Source of the DNA: Symsagittifera roscoffensis | Lineage: Eukaryota > Xenacoelomorpha > Acoela > Convolutidae | Reading direction: 5' to 3' | NCBI RefSeq assembly: GCF_963678635.1 | Contig: NC_087065.1 | Location: forward strand, 1,676,001 to 1,740,000 | Length of the DNA: 64,000 nucleotides | In this document: piece after piece, positions 21,682 to 34,100 of the stretch | Layout of the letters: each line of letters opens with the position of its first letter | Numbering within the stretch: position 1 is the stretch's first letter | The notes under the pieces: generated by a model | The model's input: the letters and a program-made list of their open reading frames with translations, nothing else | Told to the model about the DNA's origin: nothing | Database searches by the model: none | Translations under genes and position numbers: made by a program

Positions 21682-22554
21682 TCATCTACACAAGTCGTTC
21701 AACTCTTGCTGACGCCTAATTACATCCCTCACATAGACCTCTGGTGACGTCTTCTTCCCCTCATACTCTGGGTAGAAGAAAGTCAAGGGCAAAGACTTCT
21801 CGTGCCCAGTCAGCATCATATGTGGGCTAACTCCGGTGGAAGAATGTTGTGTGCTATTGTAAGCTCTCATCACCTGTGGAAGATAACTGTCCCAATCGGT
21901 CATGTACCTGGAACAATATACCCTCAGCATCGACACTGACGTTCGATTCTGCCTTTCCACTGAGCCATTTGTATGTGGATGGTATGTCGTGGAGTGAGCT
22001 TGAGCAACTTGTGAGCGTCTCATTATTTCTTTCGTGAGTTCTTCTACAAAAGCTGTTCCGTTTTCCGATTGAAACGTCATCGGACAACCGTGTCTCGCTA
22101 TCCACGTATTGATCAGGTGGTCGCACGTCTCTTCCGCCGAGGCAGTTATGCAGGGCACGGCCTCTGCATACTTCGTGAAGTGATCTATCATGACCAATAC
22201 CTGATTATAACCACAGTCTGTCATGCATATCTTTTGGTGATCTATCTGGACCACCTCGTTGAATTCAGACGACTCGATCGATTGCAAGGGAAATCGCAAT
22301 TTCCTTGGATCCTTAACTTGTTGGCATGACAGACATGCTGTTACCCACTTCTCGCATGCCTTTTTCATTCCAGGCCACTCAAAGCGCTTCAGGATCCTCT
22401 GATACACTTTGTCGATCCCCTGATGGCCCATCTGATCATGCGACCTGAAGAAGACTTCTGTCTGATAGAGTTGCGGCAACACTATCGCGTTATACTTGTA
22501 TAGGACTTTGTCTTCATCTCTTCTCTTGCAAGCCACAATCCCGTCCTTGTTCAA
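21682..22554 (-). pseudogene. E1 integrase zinc finger and core
   Basis: A 290-aa piece with the HHCC finger (SHDQMGHQGIDKVYQRIL...CLSCQQ) and core (VQIDHQKICM, YHPHTNGSVERQNRT). The second acidic residue of the DDE triad reads QSENG, whereas E2 has QSDNG; a Glu here is expected to impair catalysis. A stop codon separates it in frame from the linker upstream (22555-22557). Confidence 0.75.
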
Positions 22555-23877
22555 CTATAACCTTCCCTCTTTCTGCATGAAATACTGTCTCAGGATACGG
22601 TAACTGTCTTCTTCAAGGTCCCCTTTGTCCGAAGAACCATTCTCGATCCACCTTTTCAGGTTGCTTGTCATGCGGTCATTTCTCTGCGCCCTTAGAAGAT
22701 CCGAGAGTCTGTATCTCGCCTTCAAGTACGTCTTCATGACCCTCATTTGACTATTCAGCTCATTGGGCTGGTGCTTATCCTCTTCCATCTTAACGCACCA
22801 GATCTTTGCCAATGGCTGTGTTTCTTGTTCGAATGGCTGAAGATCAGTCCTGACTACCTCTTTTTGCGGCAACAGACTCATCGAACGTTTCGATACCCCT
22901 ATTGTCTCCAGATCATCCGCTGCGTTGTCAAAGACTCTTTCACCTTGTATGAGGTCGCGATCACTATCAGGGTCCTGGTATACCTCTCTATCCAGATCCC
23001 TTGCTCGAGTTTCCACTAGTAGTATGTGGATTGCTAATTCTGACAGTTCCGATTCTGAGCTCGAGTTCCTGTCTGAGTAAGTGTCAATTCTTGAGTTTCG
23101 GGAGTTTTCATCGGTTGAAGAGTCTGCGACGGAGTCTGCACCACCTCCTGGGTCAGTTCTGTGCTTTCTTCTCATCCATCTGAACTCCCCGGACAAAACT
23201 TTGTTCTCCAGGTCCTGCCTCCCATCAGGAACTTCCTCATCTACATCAGACTCCCCGGACAAACTTCCTTGTCCCGGGTGTTGATCTTGCACCAGGTTTC
23301 GTTCTACCTTTTCACCTTTTTTATCCTGGTCCTCAGAGGTAACGGTTTTCCTTCGCGTATTGCTCCCCTGTTCTTTCCGTCCGTAAAAAGTACTGGTTAA
23401 AACCTCATGTGGTATTGAGGATACTAGTTGCTGAACTGTTGTCCTACAATCCCTCTCGTTCTCTTCGTGTTGTCGTCTGGACGGCATGATCTTCACCTTC
23501 TCCCTAACTGTTAGCGATTCCACTGCTGCTGTCCACTCGGGGTCATCTCTGGTCACTTCTCTTTCTACTAATCCACCCAGAATCCGCATCACTTGCGGTG
23601 TGACCTGCACCGTTTTATCCAATAATGAGAGGCTGTTTATGTTCGTGCAAGAGAGTTCTTGCTGGACCAGATTTGAGCGCAGCAACAGATCCAAGGGGAC
23701 CGGGTCCTCCTTGGATAGGATCTTTATCTCCGCTGCTTCCTCTACAGGTAACTCAGGATGTCCTGGAATTGGATGTCCAGACTTGTCCAACCATCTCGTT
23801 AAGGGAAGCGCTTCATAAGTTTCTTTGTCCAGAAACGAGAATCACTCCTATATTTCTGCCTGATTGGCTTGCTTCTG
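22555..23877 (-). pseudogene. E1 pol linker between RNase H and integrase
   Basis: A charged 411-aa stretch, open apart from its ends, homologous to E0 6819-8404 and to the 3' part of the E2 PR-RT-RH ORF plus the first 100 residues of the E2 integrase ORF. In E1 these two parts are in one frame. Two copies of TTTGTCCGGGGAG (minus strand) are coded as LSGE at about 23184-23197 and 23249-23262. No enzymatic domain recognised. Confidence 0.6.
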
Positions 23878-24180
23878 CTCCAATGTTTTTTGGTTCCAAT
23901 GTTTTTTGGTTCTGCTCCAACTGTTTTTTGGTTCTAATTCGGTTCAGCCTTGATTAAGGTTGACCGCCAAAAAGAGCAATTTGTCTCAAGGACATTACCG
24001 ACCGGTTCTTGTGGCTAGCTTGCGCCGTTTTGTACCAAAAACGGACAGATGATAAAAATGTTATATGATGTTCTGATCAATAGAAAAATGCCGAAATTAT
24101 TTTATTGACCGAGTTATTTGCCGAGAAATATCTCTTATTAATTTAACGAATTTGGATCAGTTTTGGAGATTAGCGAGCAT
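23878..24180. other. Unexplained insertion of about 300 bp in E1 pol
   Basis: E0 and E2 read almost directly from RNase H (SKKTEFYE) into the linker, while E1 has an extra AT-rich block here. The block begins with three imperfect copies of TCCAATGTTTTTTGGT. It has no ORF, and I see no clear terminal inverted repeats or target duplication. It could be a small non-autonomous transposon or filler from a repair event. Confidence 0.5.
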
Positions 24181-24708
24181 ACCTTCATAGAACTCAGTTT
24201 TTTTGCTTAGGCTATCAGCATTCTGGTGTTTATCACGCATCCTGTGTTCGATCATCATATGGTAGCCATCCAATCTTACTATCCATCTACCAATATAACT
24301 CTGATCTATCGAATAGGTCTTCAACCAGGATAACGCTCTGTTGTCTACGCGTAACTTAAAGGGAGCGCTTCCCAAGTATGCGCGGTATTTTTCCACAAAT
24401 GTGACTACTGCTAACATTTCTGCTTTTGGTGCACCATATTTCATCTCAGTGTCACTCAAGACCTTGCTGCCGTATGCAATGGGACGGAGAACCGTTCTTC
24501 CATTCCATTCTTGCTCCTGATGCAATATTCCTGAGATGGCTACTACCGATGCGTCTGTGTCAAGAACATACATACTCTTTTCTGTAGGCATGCCTAGCAC
24601 TGGCGCTTCGCACAGTTCCCGCTTTATGTTCTCGAAGACAACTTGTGCTTCATCGTTCCATTCGAACTTTTTCCCTTTGTTGCGCATCAGCTTCTGCATA
24701 GGATACAC
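24157..24708 (-). pseudogene. E1 pol: RNase H
   Basis: A 183-aa piece with the Ty3/gypsy RNase H signature (YVLDTDASVVAISGILHQEQ, IAYGSKVLSDTEMKYGAPKAEMLAV, FKLRVDNRALSWLKTY, shown in parts). RNase H degrades the RNA strand during reverse transcription and makes the polypurine primers. Cut off downstream by the approximately 300-bp insertion. Confidence 0.75.
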
Positions 24709-24738
24709 CTTGTCTGCATATCCTTTTATGAACTCACG

Positions 24739-25422
24739 CTAGTAGTTGGCAAACCCTAGGAAGCTCAGGAGCTGTGTGTCCGTTCTGGGAGCCTTCCATG
24801 TCAACACTGCTTCTACTGCTTCTGGGTCCGGCCTCACACCATGCCTGTCCACCATTCTTCCCAGGTACTTGATTGAATCCCTAAGGATCTCACATTTCGA
24901 TGGTTTGCACTTCAAGCCTGCTCTTTTCATGCATCCAAAGAACTCATTGAGCCGATCAATGTGGTCTTCCAGGGTCGGTGTTGCTATGACTGCGTCACCT
25001 ACGTAACACATCACAAGATTCCCGTACTTCTTTGTCACTCTGGTCAAAGCCTGAGCCATCAGTCTTTGAAAAGTGGCCGTTGCGTTGCACAAGCCGAAGG
25101 GCATCCTCTTCCACTAGTACAACCCCAACTCACACGCGAATCCGGTCTTTTCTCTACCCTTCTTCTGCAGCGGGACCTGCCAGAAGGCAGAACCCAAGTC
25201 CAATGTAGTGAAGAACTTGGCATCACCATGTTTAGATAGGCTCTCGTCTATTCGCGGTATCGGGTACGCATCTTTTATCGTTACCGCTTTCAAGTAGCGA
25301 AAGTCGCAACAAAACCTAAGCTGCCCCCTTTCTTTTTCGCCATTACTACCCCGCAAGCCCATGGCAATTTTGAGGGTTCTATCATGTCGTATTCGAGCAA
25401 CATTTCTATTTCCGTTCGGCAC
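24739..25422 (-). pseudogene. E1 pol: reverse transcriptase
   Basis: Pieces 25422-25114 and 25104-24739 cover the RT palm: CCDFRYLKAVTIKDAYPIPRI, FFTTLDLGSAFWQVPL, MPFGLCNATATFQRLMAQ and LVMCYVGDAVIATPT. The catalytic motif is YVGD, where E2 has YVDD, so an essential metal-binding Asp is lost. A frameshift lies near 25110 and another near 25300. Confidence 0.8.
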
Positions 25423-26060
25423 GCTTCCGATTTATGTGGCGTCATTCGTCTTGCGCCTTCCCTATGGGGAACGGCGCTTTCCTCAAGTTCAATTTCGTGT
25501 TCGACAAAATTACAGCAACCGATATCCGCCTTAGGTCTTGAAAATACATCCGAGTTCCGATTTAAAACCTCCCGTAGTAGCTCGAAATCTCCCTCGCCTA
25601 TTTTCCCTTTTAAGTGTTCTATCTCTGGCAAATCCGGTTTGTCAGACTCTAGTTCATATGACGAGGGGCGTTCCGGAGAATTCGAGCAGCTCGATAAGCC
25701 GTCGTCCGTGTCGGGCTTCATTGAAAACAATTTATGAATAGATTTTAATTCATTAATTCTTTTTAAAATTTTCTCTTCATTGGCATGATAAGGACAGCCT
25801 TTCACACTAACTTTCTTCAAGTTCTGTGTCTCTTCATAGTCGGTCCTCATCGGCAAAGCGTAACCAAGCTTCTTTCCACGCTGGATTGAAACCGTGGTGT
25901 GCAGTGTGTTCAATAACACACTGACACACACTCCGTTTCGCGTTACCGAGAAGCTCCAGCCTAAAATCACTGAGCTCTGACTATTTGTATTCGGTTCCAA
26001 ACAAACCTGTTTACTATCGCTTAACGAATTCAAATTTCTTATCCTAAAAATTGCTACCAC
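25290..26060 (-). pseudogene. E1 pol: protease-RT linker and RT N-terminus
   Basis: 256 aa. The first half resembles the linker of E0 and E2 (NSLSDSKQVCLEPN, LGWSFSVTRNG). The second half is the start of RT (CCNFVEHEIELEESAVPHREGARRMTP, PWACGVVMAKKK). The frame is lost near 25300 just before the RT palm. Confidence 0.7.
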
Positions 26061-26156
26061 AGCCTGCCCTGGCTGTAGTTTTACTTTTCTGTCTAAAAAA
26101 ATTGGTACCTTGTTTTCGTCTGTTATTATCCTAATAATTGGTTTCTTAACATACTT

Positions 26157-26790
26157 TTAATCCCGGTTCCTAATCCTTATTAGACCGTTGTTCAAGTCGA
26201 TCATCACGTCAAAATTCCTGACGAAATCTCTGCCCAAGATGAATTGGTCGGCGTCAACAAAATTCTCTACAACCAGGAAGCTCATCCAAAGATCCCGTCC
26301 CCCCATGTGGAGAACCGTTATTGGTGTTCTTCCGGCTACGTAAATTGCTCCTCGATTGGCGGCAGTCAGTCGGAGATTCGTTGGAATTAGATCTTCCCTC
26401 GTGAAGCCCATTCTTTCCCAAAGTTTTATCGGCATCACACTCACTACCGCTCCTGTGTCCAGAAGCCCTGTGACTCCGATTTTCTTTCCGTTGGTGTCGA
26501 GCAGATGTGCGGTCACATCTGCTTCGTACCCAATGTGTACTGCGTCTTGTTCCATCATGGCGTCATGGCCTATCCTGCGGACTTTGAGTTCCTCCTCACC
26601 CAAATAGATCTGCCCTATTTGGTCACTATCTGTTGTCACATAAGTCCTAGTGTAGATACTGATTCCATCCACGTTCAGCATCACTTGATACGGCCCATAG
26701 ACTTCCACGTAGCGTCCATGAAGCTTCTTTATGCGAGGGCCACCCGTTATTAGTAGTGCTCGCACGTACGTGGCTCCACCTGCCTTAGAT
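26157..26790 (-). pseudogene. E1 pol: aspartic protease
   Basis: Protease with VTGLLDTGAVVSVMPIKLWERMGF and ILGRDFVRNFDVMIDL. The N-terminal side is fused by deletion to gag sequence (RSCANCSSTDDHV joined to DYLRQVEPRT, near 26795), which removes about 700 bp holding the zinc knuckle. The open frame upstream of the junction (to 26828) is not the native N-terminus. Confidence 0.75.
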
Positions 26791-29112
26791 AATCTACATG
26801 ATCGTCCGTTGAACTGCAATTGGCACAAGAGCGTCTCTTGTCCATGTCATCCCTCGGTTTGTACCAGTTGTTCCCTTGGTTTGATGGTCCGTTGTTAAAA
26901 TTGCCATAATTGTTCTTATAAAATCCATATCTCGAAGGAGGTTTCAACAAAAGATATTCTTTTGACTTGAGCCTCAACTCCTCCGGTGTTGGCGCAATGG
27001 TTGATAGTGGTGTGTAATGCGTTGCTAGCATTGTTCGAAGTTCATCATTCTTCACATCATCGATGAATTTCGAGGCTACTGCCAGGTTCATCCTTCTGTT
27101 TGACTCATCCGGTTGGCTGCGTCTTCTAGCATTTCCAAGTCGTCTAGGAACTTGTCTATCGTTTCATCTTCTCGTTGCCTCCGTTTCTCGAAGCGCATCA
27201 TTGACTGGTGCCCCTGCACCCCTGATCCGAAACAATTTAACAAGATTTGGAAGATTTTCTCAGCTGTATCTCGCTGATATTGCTTCTTTGCCATGACACA
27301 GTTCAGGGCTGTCCCCTCCAAGTTACTGGAAAGCGCACTGCATTCTTGTCTTTCCGATAAATCCTCTTCCTTGAAATGCAGTTTCATTACCTCTATCCAG
27401 GTATCAATACAGCCATCAGATTCGTCTTTGTAGCATCTTGGTTTCTTAAAGACTCTTCTGGACTTCTCACTGCGTTCATTGGTTCTGGATGGCTCCAAAG
27501 ACCTGTTCAGGGGTTCAAATGCTGTGGCCATTGCCGAAGCATCTCTCTAGTGCCCCGCCTGAGTAGCATCGCACCTTGTTAAGGGCTCTGTATTCGGTGG
27601 ATCCCTGCAATCCGAATCGCCGTGACTGTTTCCCCCTTGGCCCACATGGCTCCTCCTCGGGCTTGTATGCCCCATGTTGCCAGAATCGCTTCTCCCAGTC
27701 GCATGTGTGCTTTGCGTTGGTCGTTCGTTCGAGGTTTGTCTGTTCCCCGTTGAACTTGCTCTACTGTTCGGGCCCCATGCTGTATTACCCCTTGTGGCAT
27801 AGCCTGATGAACTGCCCCTGCCTCTAGTGGATCCATACGTCTTCCTCCTTTGATGTTCATTGAAGTTCACCTTCGGCTCCCTGTTGGGACATCCCGAGTT
27901 CGGTTCCCCTTCTTTTGGTCCACTCTTGCTGCCTAGTAGCCCGTCCAACCTATCCATGATAGCCTCTCCATCATCGCATCTATCTTTGTGTCAAGAGTCC
28001 CAAGAGACTGCTCTTGCTGAACTCTTAACTTCTCCATGTCGTCTCTTAAGCGTAACTCTCTCTGTTCCGCTTCGCTTGTCAATCTCGACAAGTTCTTCGC
28101 TGTGCTCTTCCGGACATGTGCTCGTCCGTTCTTTCCTTCAAGCGTTTTTCACTCCTACCAACTTCTTGTCTATTGCGGTTTATTTCTTCCCACAGACTTT
28201 CTCTCTCAAGTTGGACTGCTCTTTCCAGTTCACTCATTCTTATGGACGTCTGTTCATTTTGTTCTCCTATACTGCCCACTATGTTGTTCAAGGCTTCTTC
28301 TAATGATGCCCCGTTTTCCAGTAGTGGCGGTGTCACCCTGTCGATCCCAGGTAGCTTCGTGCTGGTCGAGATTCGGGCTTTGATTCTCTGCCTCGACGTC
28401 TTTTCATTATCCACCTCAGGATCCGCCGAAGCGTTGCCTAGCCCTTTGTTTCTACTCTCCCCAGTTCGCGTCTCTGAATTTGTCATACTCGCAAAGCCTC
28501 TCGACTGGCCTGGTGTGTTTGCGTCTTTGCTTATCGTTCTCACCACACCAAATTTGTCCTTGGTTCCAGTCTCTCCTTCGACGTATGCCTCATTCTCCTG
28601 GGTCGCAGTATCGAGGCTGACTTGAGATCCAAAGTCCACTAGCTCGTCTTCGTCCTCTTCTTCCTCCTGGGATTCACCTTCGTTTCCTGTGCCCACTCCC
28701 ATGGTGAATGGGAAGATGTTTCCGAAAGTGTTCTTCATTCTTTCTGAGAACGATGAGGACGTTGTCTGTTTCTCCGTCACGCCTGCCATCATGGTGTTGT
28801 CTGTGGGAGATCTTCTAGTTGCCACAATTTCAGTAGAGATGTCGGACAGTTCCGACATCTCCTCTTGGTCCTCTCATTCATGGCCTGGTCCGGATGGACT
28901 TCCGCTTCTAGCATAACTTTTCGCTCTTCTGAGGACTTCTGACTCCTGGTTTCAACCATTCTGCCTGAAACCGTCTCCCCTTTGTCGGTCCGGGTTTGTG
29001 TGATGCGTTCCACAAAAGTGTCAGTCATTGCTTTTCTTTGCTTTTTAGGTATGAATTTCTTAGAGCTATTATCTCGTTTAGGTATTCTTGACTTGTCTAG
29101 ATTCATTTTCAA
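26750..29112 (-). pseudogene. E1 gag (broken; nucleocapsid deleted)
   Basis: Pieces 29112-28789, 28858-28079, 27957-27547, 27531-27088 and 27091-26750. Features are MVETRSQKSSE near the start, an acidic stretch, a helical region (MSELERAVQLERESLWEEI) and the capsid part (DESDGCIDTWIEVMKLHFKEEDLSER, RFEKRRQREDETIDKFLDDLEML). Gag forms the particle and packages RNA. Several frameshifts. The CCHC knuckle of E0 is absent because the gene runs from RSCANCSSTDDHV directly into pol. Confidence 0.72.
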
Positions 29113-29866
29113 TTTATCACTTCTTAATGCTTATACACTCAATTCGATTGCTGGTGACCTTCTAGTTTGACTATCGATAAAAATAACACAACACATTAAA
29201 TTCCAAAAATTGCTATTAAATAGTGACCACGAATCCTTGTATGTTATCACGGCACAGCGTACTCACAACTTATTCACAAAAATTGATTATTAGTCGTAAG
29301 ATTTGAGAACTAGCAGAGTATGATGATATCAATCAATTTAAAATATAGTGCATTCACTACCCAATTAAGCACAAATTGTTGATTTAAAACCAGATATAAC
29401 AAATTAAGAATATCTCTATGAAAAACGTATGTGTATTGTATTTTTAGTCGGTTGCAGTACAATAGTTGAATTAGTTTTATAAAGAAAGAACTTTCCCTGC
29501 TTGGTGCTGCACCAAACAGACAAAGCTTGAAGGCAGTAATTTTCTCAAGTGGGCGTCTATTGCACCCACCGAGTCCTGTGTTACCTATCTGCCTTCGGAC
29601 TTCCCGAGCTAGACCTACTAAAATCCTCAGGGCAGTCACTTTTCTCAAAAACGGTTTAGGATTTCAATCCACACCAATGAGTTACAAACTCTAGACTTAG
29701 TGTCGCAAATATCCGAGTTTGGACCTGTTTCGTTTTGGTCTGGTCTTTTTTTAAAAGCAAGTTACCAGTGCAGTCACTGGCTCCTAGCCTGTCTCTTAAT
29801 AACCTAACACCCCTTACTATTATCTTTTCTTCTATTTGCCTAAGTCCTTTAATAAAATAATGCCCC

Positions 29867-30090
29867 TCCGGGTTGACGAAAACAGTACCCCTCCGGATTG
29901 GCAAAAATAGGACCCCACCAGATCGGCAAAATTGAGACCCCTCCGGTTTGGGACCCCTCTGGGTTAGCAAATGTAAGACCCCTCCGGATTGGTACCCCTC
30001 CGGTTTTGTGAAAACAAGACGACCCCTCCGGATTGGGACCCCTCCGAATCAGAAAAATTTGGACCCCTCCTGATTGGGACCCCTCCGGTT
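29867..30090 (-). repeat. Diverged CCCCTCCGG minisatellite of the E1 leader
   Basis: About ten imperfect units around ACCCCTCCGGATTGG, in the position equivalent to the cleaner 25-bp array of E0. Confidence 0.8.
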
Positions 30091-32050
30091 TTGTAAATTT
30101 AGCTTTTCTGAGACTTCCTTGATTTTCAACCTATACCCCTCCGGATACGTTCTCCGATGCTATTATGCTGTTCGTATCAACTAAGAAGGGTATGTGGTCC
30201 TTCCCTAGACCCTTCTGGGTTGAAGTTAAGCCTCTTATTTGACAATTGACGCTAACGGTGAAGGGTCTTATCGCTAGCCTAATTTCGGCTCTATCAAGGT
30301 TTTCCGGTGCCTTTAGCCTTCCCTATTCTTCTAGAACAGCGTAAAATTGCCTTATTCAACCGTTTCTACCCTTTGGTAGGGAATGTAAGGGCTTTCCAGA
30401 AAAAAAATTTCTAAAACGTGAGGGGTCTACCCTCGCGAATTGGTGAATTTGCTAAAAACAATCTCAAAATATTTTCACGCAGTAATTTTTGTCCCTATTA
30501 GTAAGCTCAGCTAATTTCTGATCTATTGGTACCAAGATCAACTGGATCCGTCCAGTAGTTCCAACGTTGTTAACCAAAACGTCTTTTTTCTGAAGTCAAG
30601 AAATTTCTCTCTTGTAGGTTCCGCCTAACTTTTTCCGCAATTCTGTTCTTTTAGACCTAAAAATTATTGATCCGAGCTCAGAAGGCCTATACTCTTCTAG
30701 TTAAATGCAGAAAAAACCCGATCTAAAACGCTATAGTTGAAAAAATTTACGATAAAAAACTATGCTATTTGGACCCCTCCGGATTGATGAATCCACTGAA
30801 TCAAACACGTTAAGTTCGATTTCTCTGTAACCCGGAAGGCTTTCTGGAAGCGGGTTTTAGAACCTATAGATTCACTAGTGGACGTTGTCCGAACAACTAT
30901 TTTTACTGTCCTAACTCAAAAATTCCAAAAAACTTTCTGATTTTATTGTGTTCCGTTTTCTCAAAAATCGCGAAAATTCGGTTTTTGGTATCAAAATAGT
31001 TCCAACCACTTCCGAACTAAACTCAACCGGTTCTACCTATTGTACTAGTACAGTTACGATGTAACTCACTAATTTAGCGCTTTTTTCCGTTTCAAAAATA
31101 TCGATATTTCAAAAATCGCGTTTTGTGGGGGGATCAAAATATCGCTATTTTGACCCTAAAAACCGGTCTGTTTTCTTTGTTTGAAAAACGATATAGGAGT
31201 ATTATTATGGGCTATATAAGTAATAATATTAGTAATAGTATACCCCTCCGGGTTTGTTCAATATCCGAATTAAGGTGCTTAACTCGGATATTCGCAGTTC
31301 GGTGAAGGTTCACTACAGTGCAGCACTGTCGAGCCCCCCACAGATTACTATATTAATTTTTGTACCAAAAGGGATACAAAACTTGTTAACGATACCCAAC
31401 AGTCAACTGTCGTTGTCGTTGAGCCCCTCCTTGATGCTCCTTGTACTGCTTGCCTGATCAGTCTTCTCCCAAGACCCCTCCGGATTGAGCGCAAATCAGC
31501 AGACCCTTCCGGATTGAGCGCAAATTAGCATTAACGTGCTTAAATACTCAAACAACCCTACAGTACAAGCCTCACAAACGGGCTACAAATTGATCGTAAC
31601 AATCCTGATTGATATAAATGCCAGTAACAACAATATATCTACCAACAACAAACGGGAGGGTCGGATCACATCTTGTCTGGGGGGATGATTTCTACTGATT
31701 TTTTAACTTTTTTTTACTGTTTTTGGTTTTTTCGGTTTTTTTTAATGTTTTTTTGTTTTTCTTGGGTACTATACTACTTTTTGTTTGGTTTTATATGCAT
31801 CTTTAAGTGTTTTTGGTCACGGAACTCTCAGGGAACGAGGGGATGGCCGATCCCCCCACCCTTCCTGGTTCGTGAATTTTCGGTCTTAACTAGGTTAAAA
31901 AGCTATTCACGGTAATCCGGAAGGCTTCCGCATTCCGAACTACCATTCCACCCCGGCGGTTTCGGCCTATTAAGGGCGTTAATTTGAGCATCCGCTCGGC
32001 GCGGAATGCTCGTTAACGGTTCTGCCGGTCATGATGTTAAAAAAAAATAA

Positions 32051-32065
32051 CACCCAGGAGCGCCA
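32051..32065 (-). promoter_or_regulatory. Putative primer-binding site of E1
   Basis: On the minus strand TGGCGCTCCTGGGTG lies 12 bases inside LTR B. Its complement ends in CCA like a tRNA 3' end. The same 15 bases occur at the E2 site (55579-55593), though the LTRs differ. I could not assign the tRNA. Confidence 0.6.
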
Positions 32066-32077
32066 TAAAAACATCTA

Positions 32078-32982
32078 TGTAACATTCGCCCGGAAGTACA
32101 TATCGACGGAAAATAAAGCTAGGTCGTAAGACGACTGGCCAACGTCTAAACAGAGCTTTACATGCTTTTAATCGTCTCTACCAAAGCCAGTTCTTTTGGT
32201 GGTCTTTCCAACATCGGGTCGACAAAAACGTTACTGTTCTCCAGCTTCGACCAGAACACTCAAATTAACTTAATTACATGCCAAATAGTGAGCTCATGGC
32301 TGGCTCTCAGTATCCCCGGACCACGAGGTCACTCCTAAAATCAGGGCTGCTACTACTCATCATATTACTATTGTTTTTGTTCAGTAGATAAAAATCATCA
32401 TCTCCATCGAAGATGGATCAAACCTTTCCCCCAACACCTAGCTTCTCATCCTTGCAAAATGAATTCAGATGTTAATTAGAATCAATTCAGGACATAATGG
32501 GGAAGCTAAAAGTTTATGTAAAACAGTTTCAGTCCAAATCCCGAGACCCCTCCGGATTCTTGAATCCGGGGAAATAAGACTCTTATTCTCCTTCCGGAAG
32601 GCTGGTTTTCCACCCTTCACCGTTGTTCGCAACGGCCTTGCAACTATTGTAGCGGCACAATAGTTGCAACTCGGAACGGTCTCTGCTTCTTCTGCTTTTT
32701 TCTGATTCCGATTCTCAAATTTTCCGTTGTTGTCGTCGTCGCAACTATCGTTGTTGTGTTCTTCTTTTTGTTTTTTTTTTTAAATGGCCGTTTTTGATGT
32801 TTCTCGGAATTATTACGTCATCATTTCGAATTCATAAAATTTAGGAATTTCCGAATCCTTCAGCCTTCACGATTTGTCCAATCGTCTGAATAACGCTCTT
32901 ATTCCTTCAAAATCGCCAATTCGGAAGGTTCGCTGCTAAAAACTCGAAACTGCATTTTCGTCCATTCTGGTCGAATGTCACA
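32078..32982 (-). repeat. LTR B, 5' LTR of E1
   Basis: 905 bp, TGTAAC...GTCACA on the plus strand (TG...CA ends). It is preceded by the E1 leader and followed by a 214-bp leader fragment that begins GGTTTGCGAATTTTCGG. Homologous to LTRs A, C and D. Confidence 0.88.
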
Positions 32983-33196
32983 CTGGTTTGCGAATTTTCG
33001 GTCTTAACTAGGTTAAAAAACTATTCACGGGAATCCCGGAGACTTCCGCGTTCCAAACTACCCTTCCGCCCCGGTGGTTAGGGCCTTATTAAGGGCATTA
33101 TCATGATCATCCAATCGGCGCGGAGTGCTTGTTAACGGTTCTGCTGGTCATGATGTTAGAAAGAAATAACACACAGGAGCGCCATAAAAACATCTA
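32983..33196 (-). repeat. Leader fragment between LTRs B and C
   Basis: 214 bp corresponding to the last part of the E1 leader (31868-32077), including the primer-binding region. It is joined directly to the far edge of LTR B, so a whole element body is missing. A matching fragment lies at 34101-34314. Confidence 0.82.
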
Positions 33197-34100
33197 TGTA
33201 ACATTTGCCCGGAAGTACATATCGACGGAAAATAAAGTTAGGTTCTAAAACGTTTGGCTAGCGTCTAAACTAAGCTCTACATACTTTTCACCGTCTCTAC
33301 CAAAGCCAGTTCTTTTGGTGGTCTTTCCAACATCGGGTCGACAAAAACGTTACTGTTCTCCGACTTCGACCAGAACGCTCAAATTAACTTAATTACATGC
33401 CAAATAGTGAGCTCATGGCTGGGTCTCAGTATCCCCAGACAACGAGGTCACTCCTAAAATCAGGGCTGCTACTACTCATCATATTACTATTGTTTTTGTT
33501 CAGTAGATAAAAATCATCATCTCCATCGAAGATGGATCAACCCTTTCCCCCAACACCTAGCTTCTCATCCTTGCAAAATGAATTCAAATGTTAATTAGAT
33601 TCAATTCAGGACATAATAGGGAAGCTAAAAGTTTTTGTAAAACAGTTTCAGTCCAAATCCCGAGACCCCTCCGGATTCTTGAATCCGGGGAAATAAGACT
33701 CTTATTCTCCTTCCGGAAGGCTGGTTTTCCACCCTTCAACGTTGTTCGCAACGGCCTTGCAACTATTGTAGCGGCACAATAGTTGCAACTCGGAACGGTC
33801 TCTGCTTCTTCTATTTTTTTCTGATTCCGATTCTCAATTTTTCCGTTTTTATCGTCGTCGCAACTATCGTTGTTGTGTTCTTCTTTTTGTTTTTTTCTAA
33901 AATGGCCGTTTTTGACGTTTCTCGGAATTATTACATCATCATTTCGAATTTTTAAAATTTAGGAATTTCCGAAACCTTCAGCCTTCACGATTTGTCCAAT
34001 CGTCTGAATAACGCTCTTATTCCTTCAAAATCGCCAATTCGAAAGGTTCGCTGCTAAAAACTCGAAACTGCTTTTCCGTCCATTCTGGTCGAATGTCACA
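33197..34100 (-). repeat. LTR C (mosaic)
   Basis: 904 bp, TGTAAC...GTCACA. Its first hundred or so bases carry the variants of LTR D (AAGTTAGGTTCTAAAA, GTTTGGCTAGCG), while the rest follows LTR B (CATCGGGTCGAC and onward). Confidence 0.85.

Larger units (their letters stand above)
29113..32077 (-). other. E1 5' leader
   Basis: About 3 kb without a credible gene. From gag outward it holds a palindrome at 29497-29519, an inverted repeat at 29765-29780, the diverged CCCCTCCGG minisatellite (29867-30090), about 700 bp absent from E0 (roughly 30570-31280), a T-rich stretch at about 31690-31810, and the primer-binding region just before LTR B. Scattered ACCCCTCCGGATT cores recur, for example at about 30772, 31240, 31475 and 31505. 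Confidence 0.65.
14448..32982 (-). mobile_element. E1: nearly full-length but inactive giant Ty3/gypsy-like LTR element
   Basis: Bounded by LTR A (3' side) and LTR B (5' side), about 18.5 kb, minus strand. Order: leader, gag, protease, RT, RNase H, integrase, macro-like tail, spacer, ORF3, ORF4 remnant, 3' UTR. Defects include a gag deletion removing the zinc knuckle, frameshifts in RT, YVGD in place of YVDD at the RT active site, Glu in place of the second integrase Asp, an approximately 300-bp insertion after RNase H, and a deletion of about 5 kb that fuses the middle of ORF3 to the end of ORF4. Confidence 0.88.

Noticed and set aside
30570-31280. Separate transposon insertion in the E1 leader
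   Set aside because: It is absent from E0, but it carries the same CCCCTCCGG cores as the rest of the leader, so a deletion in E0 is simpler.
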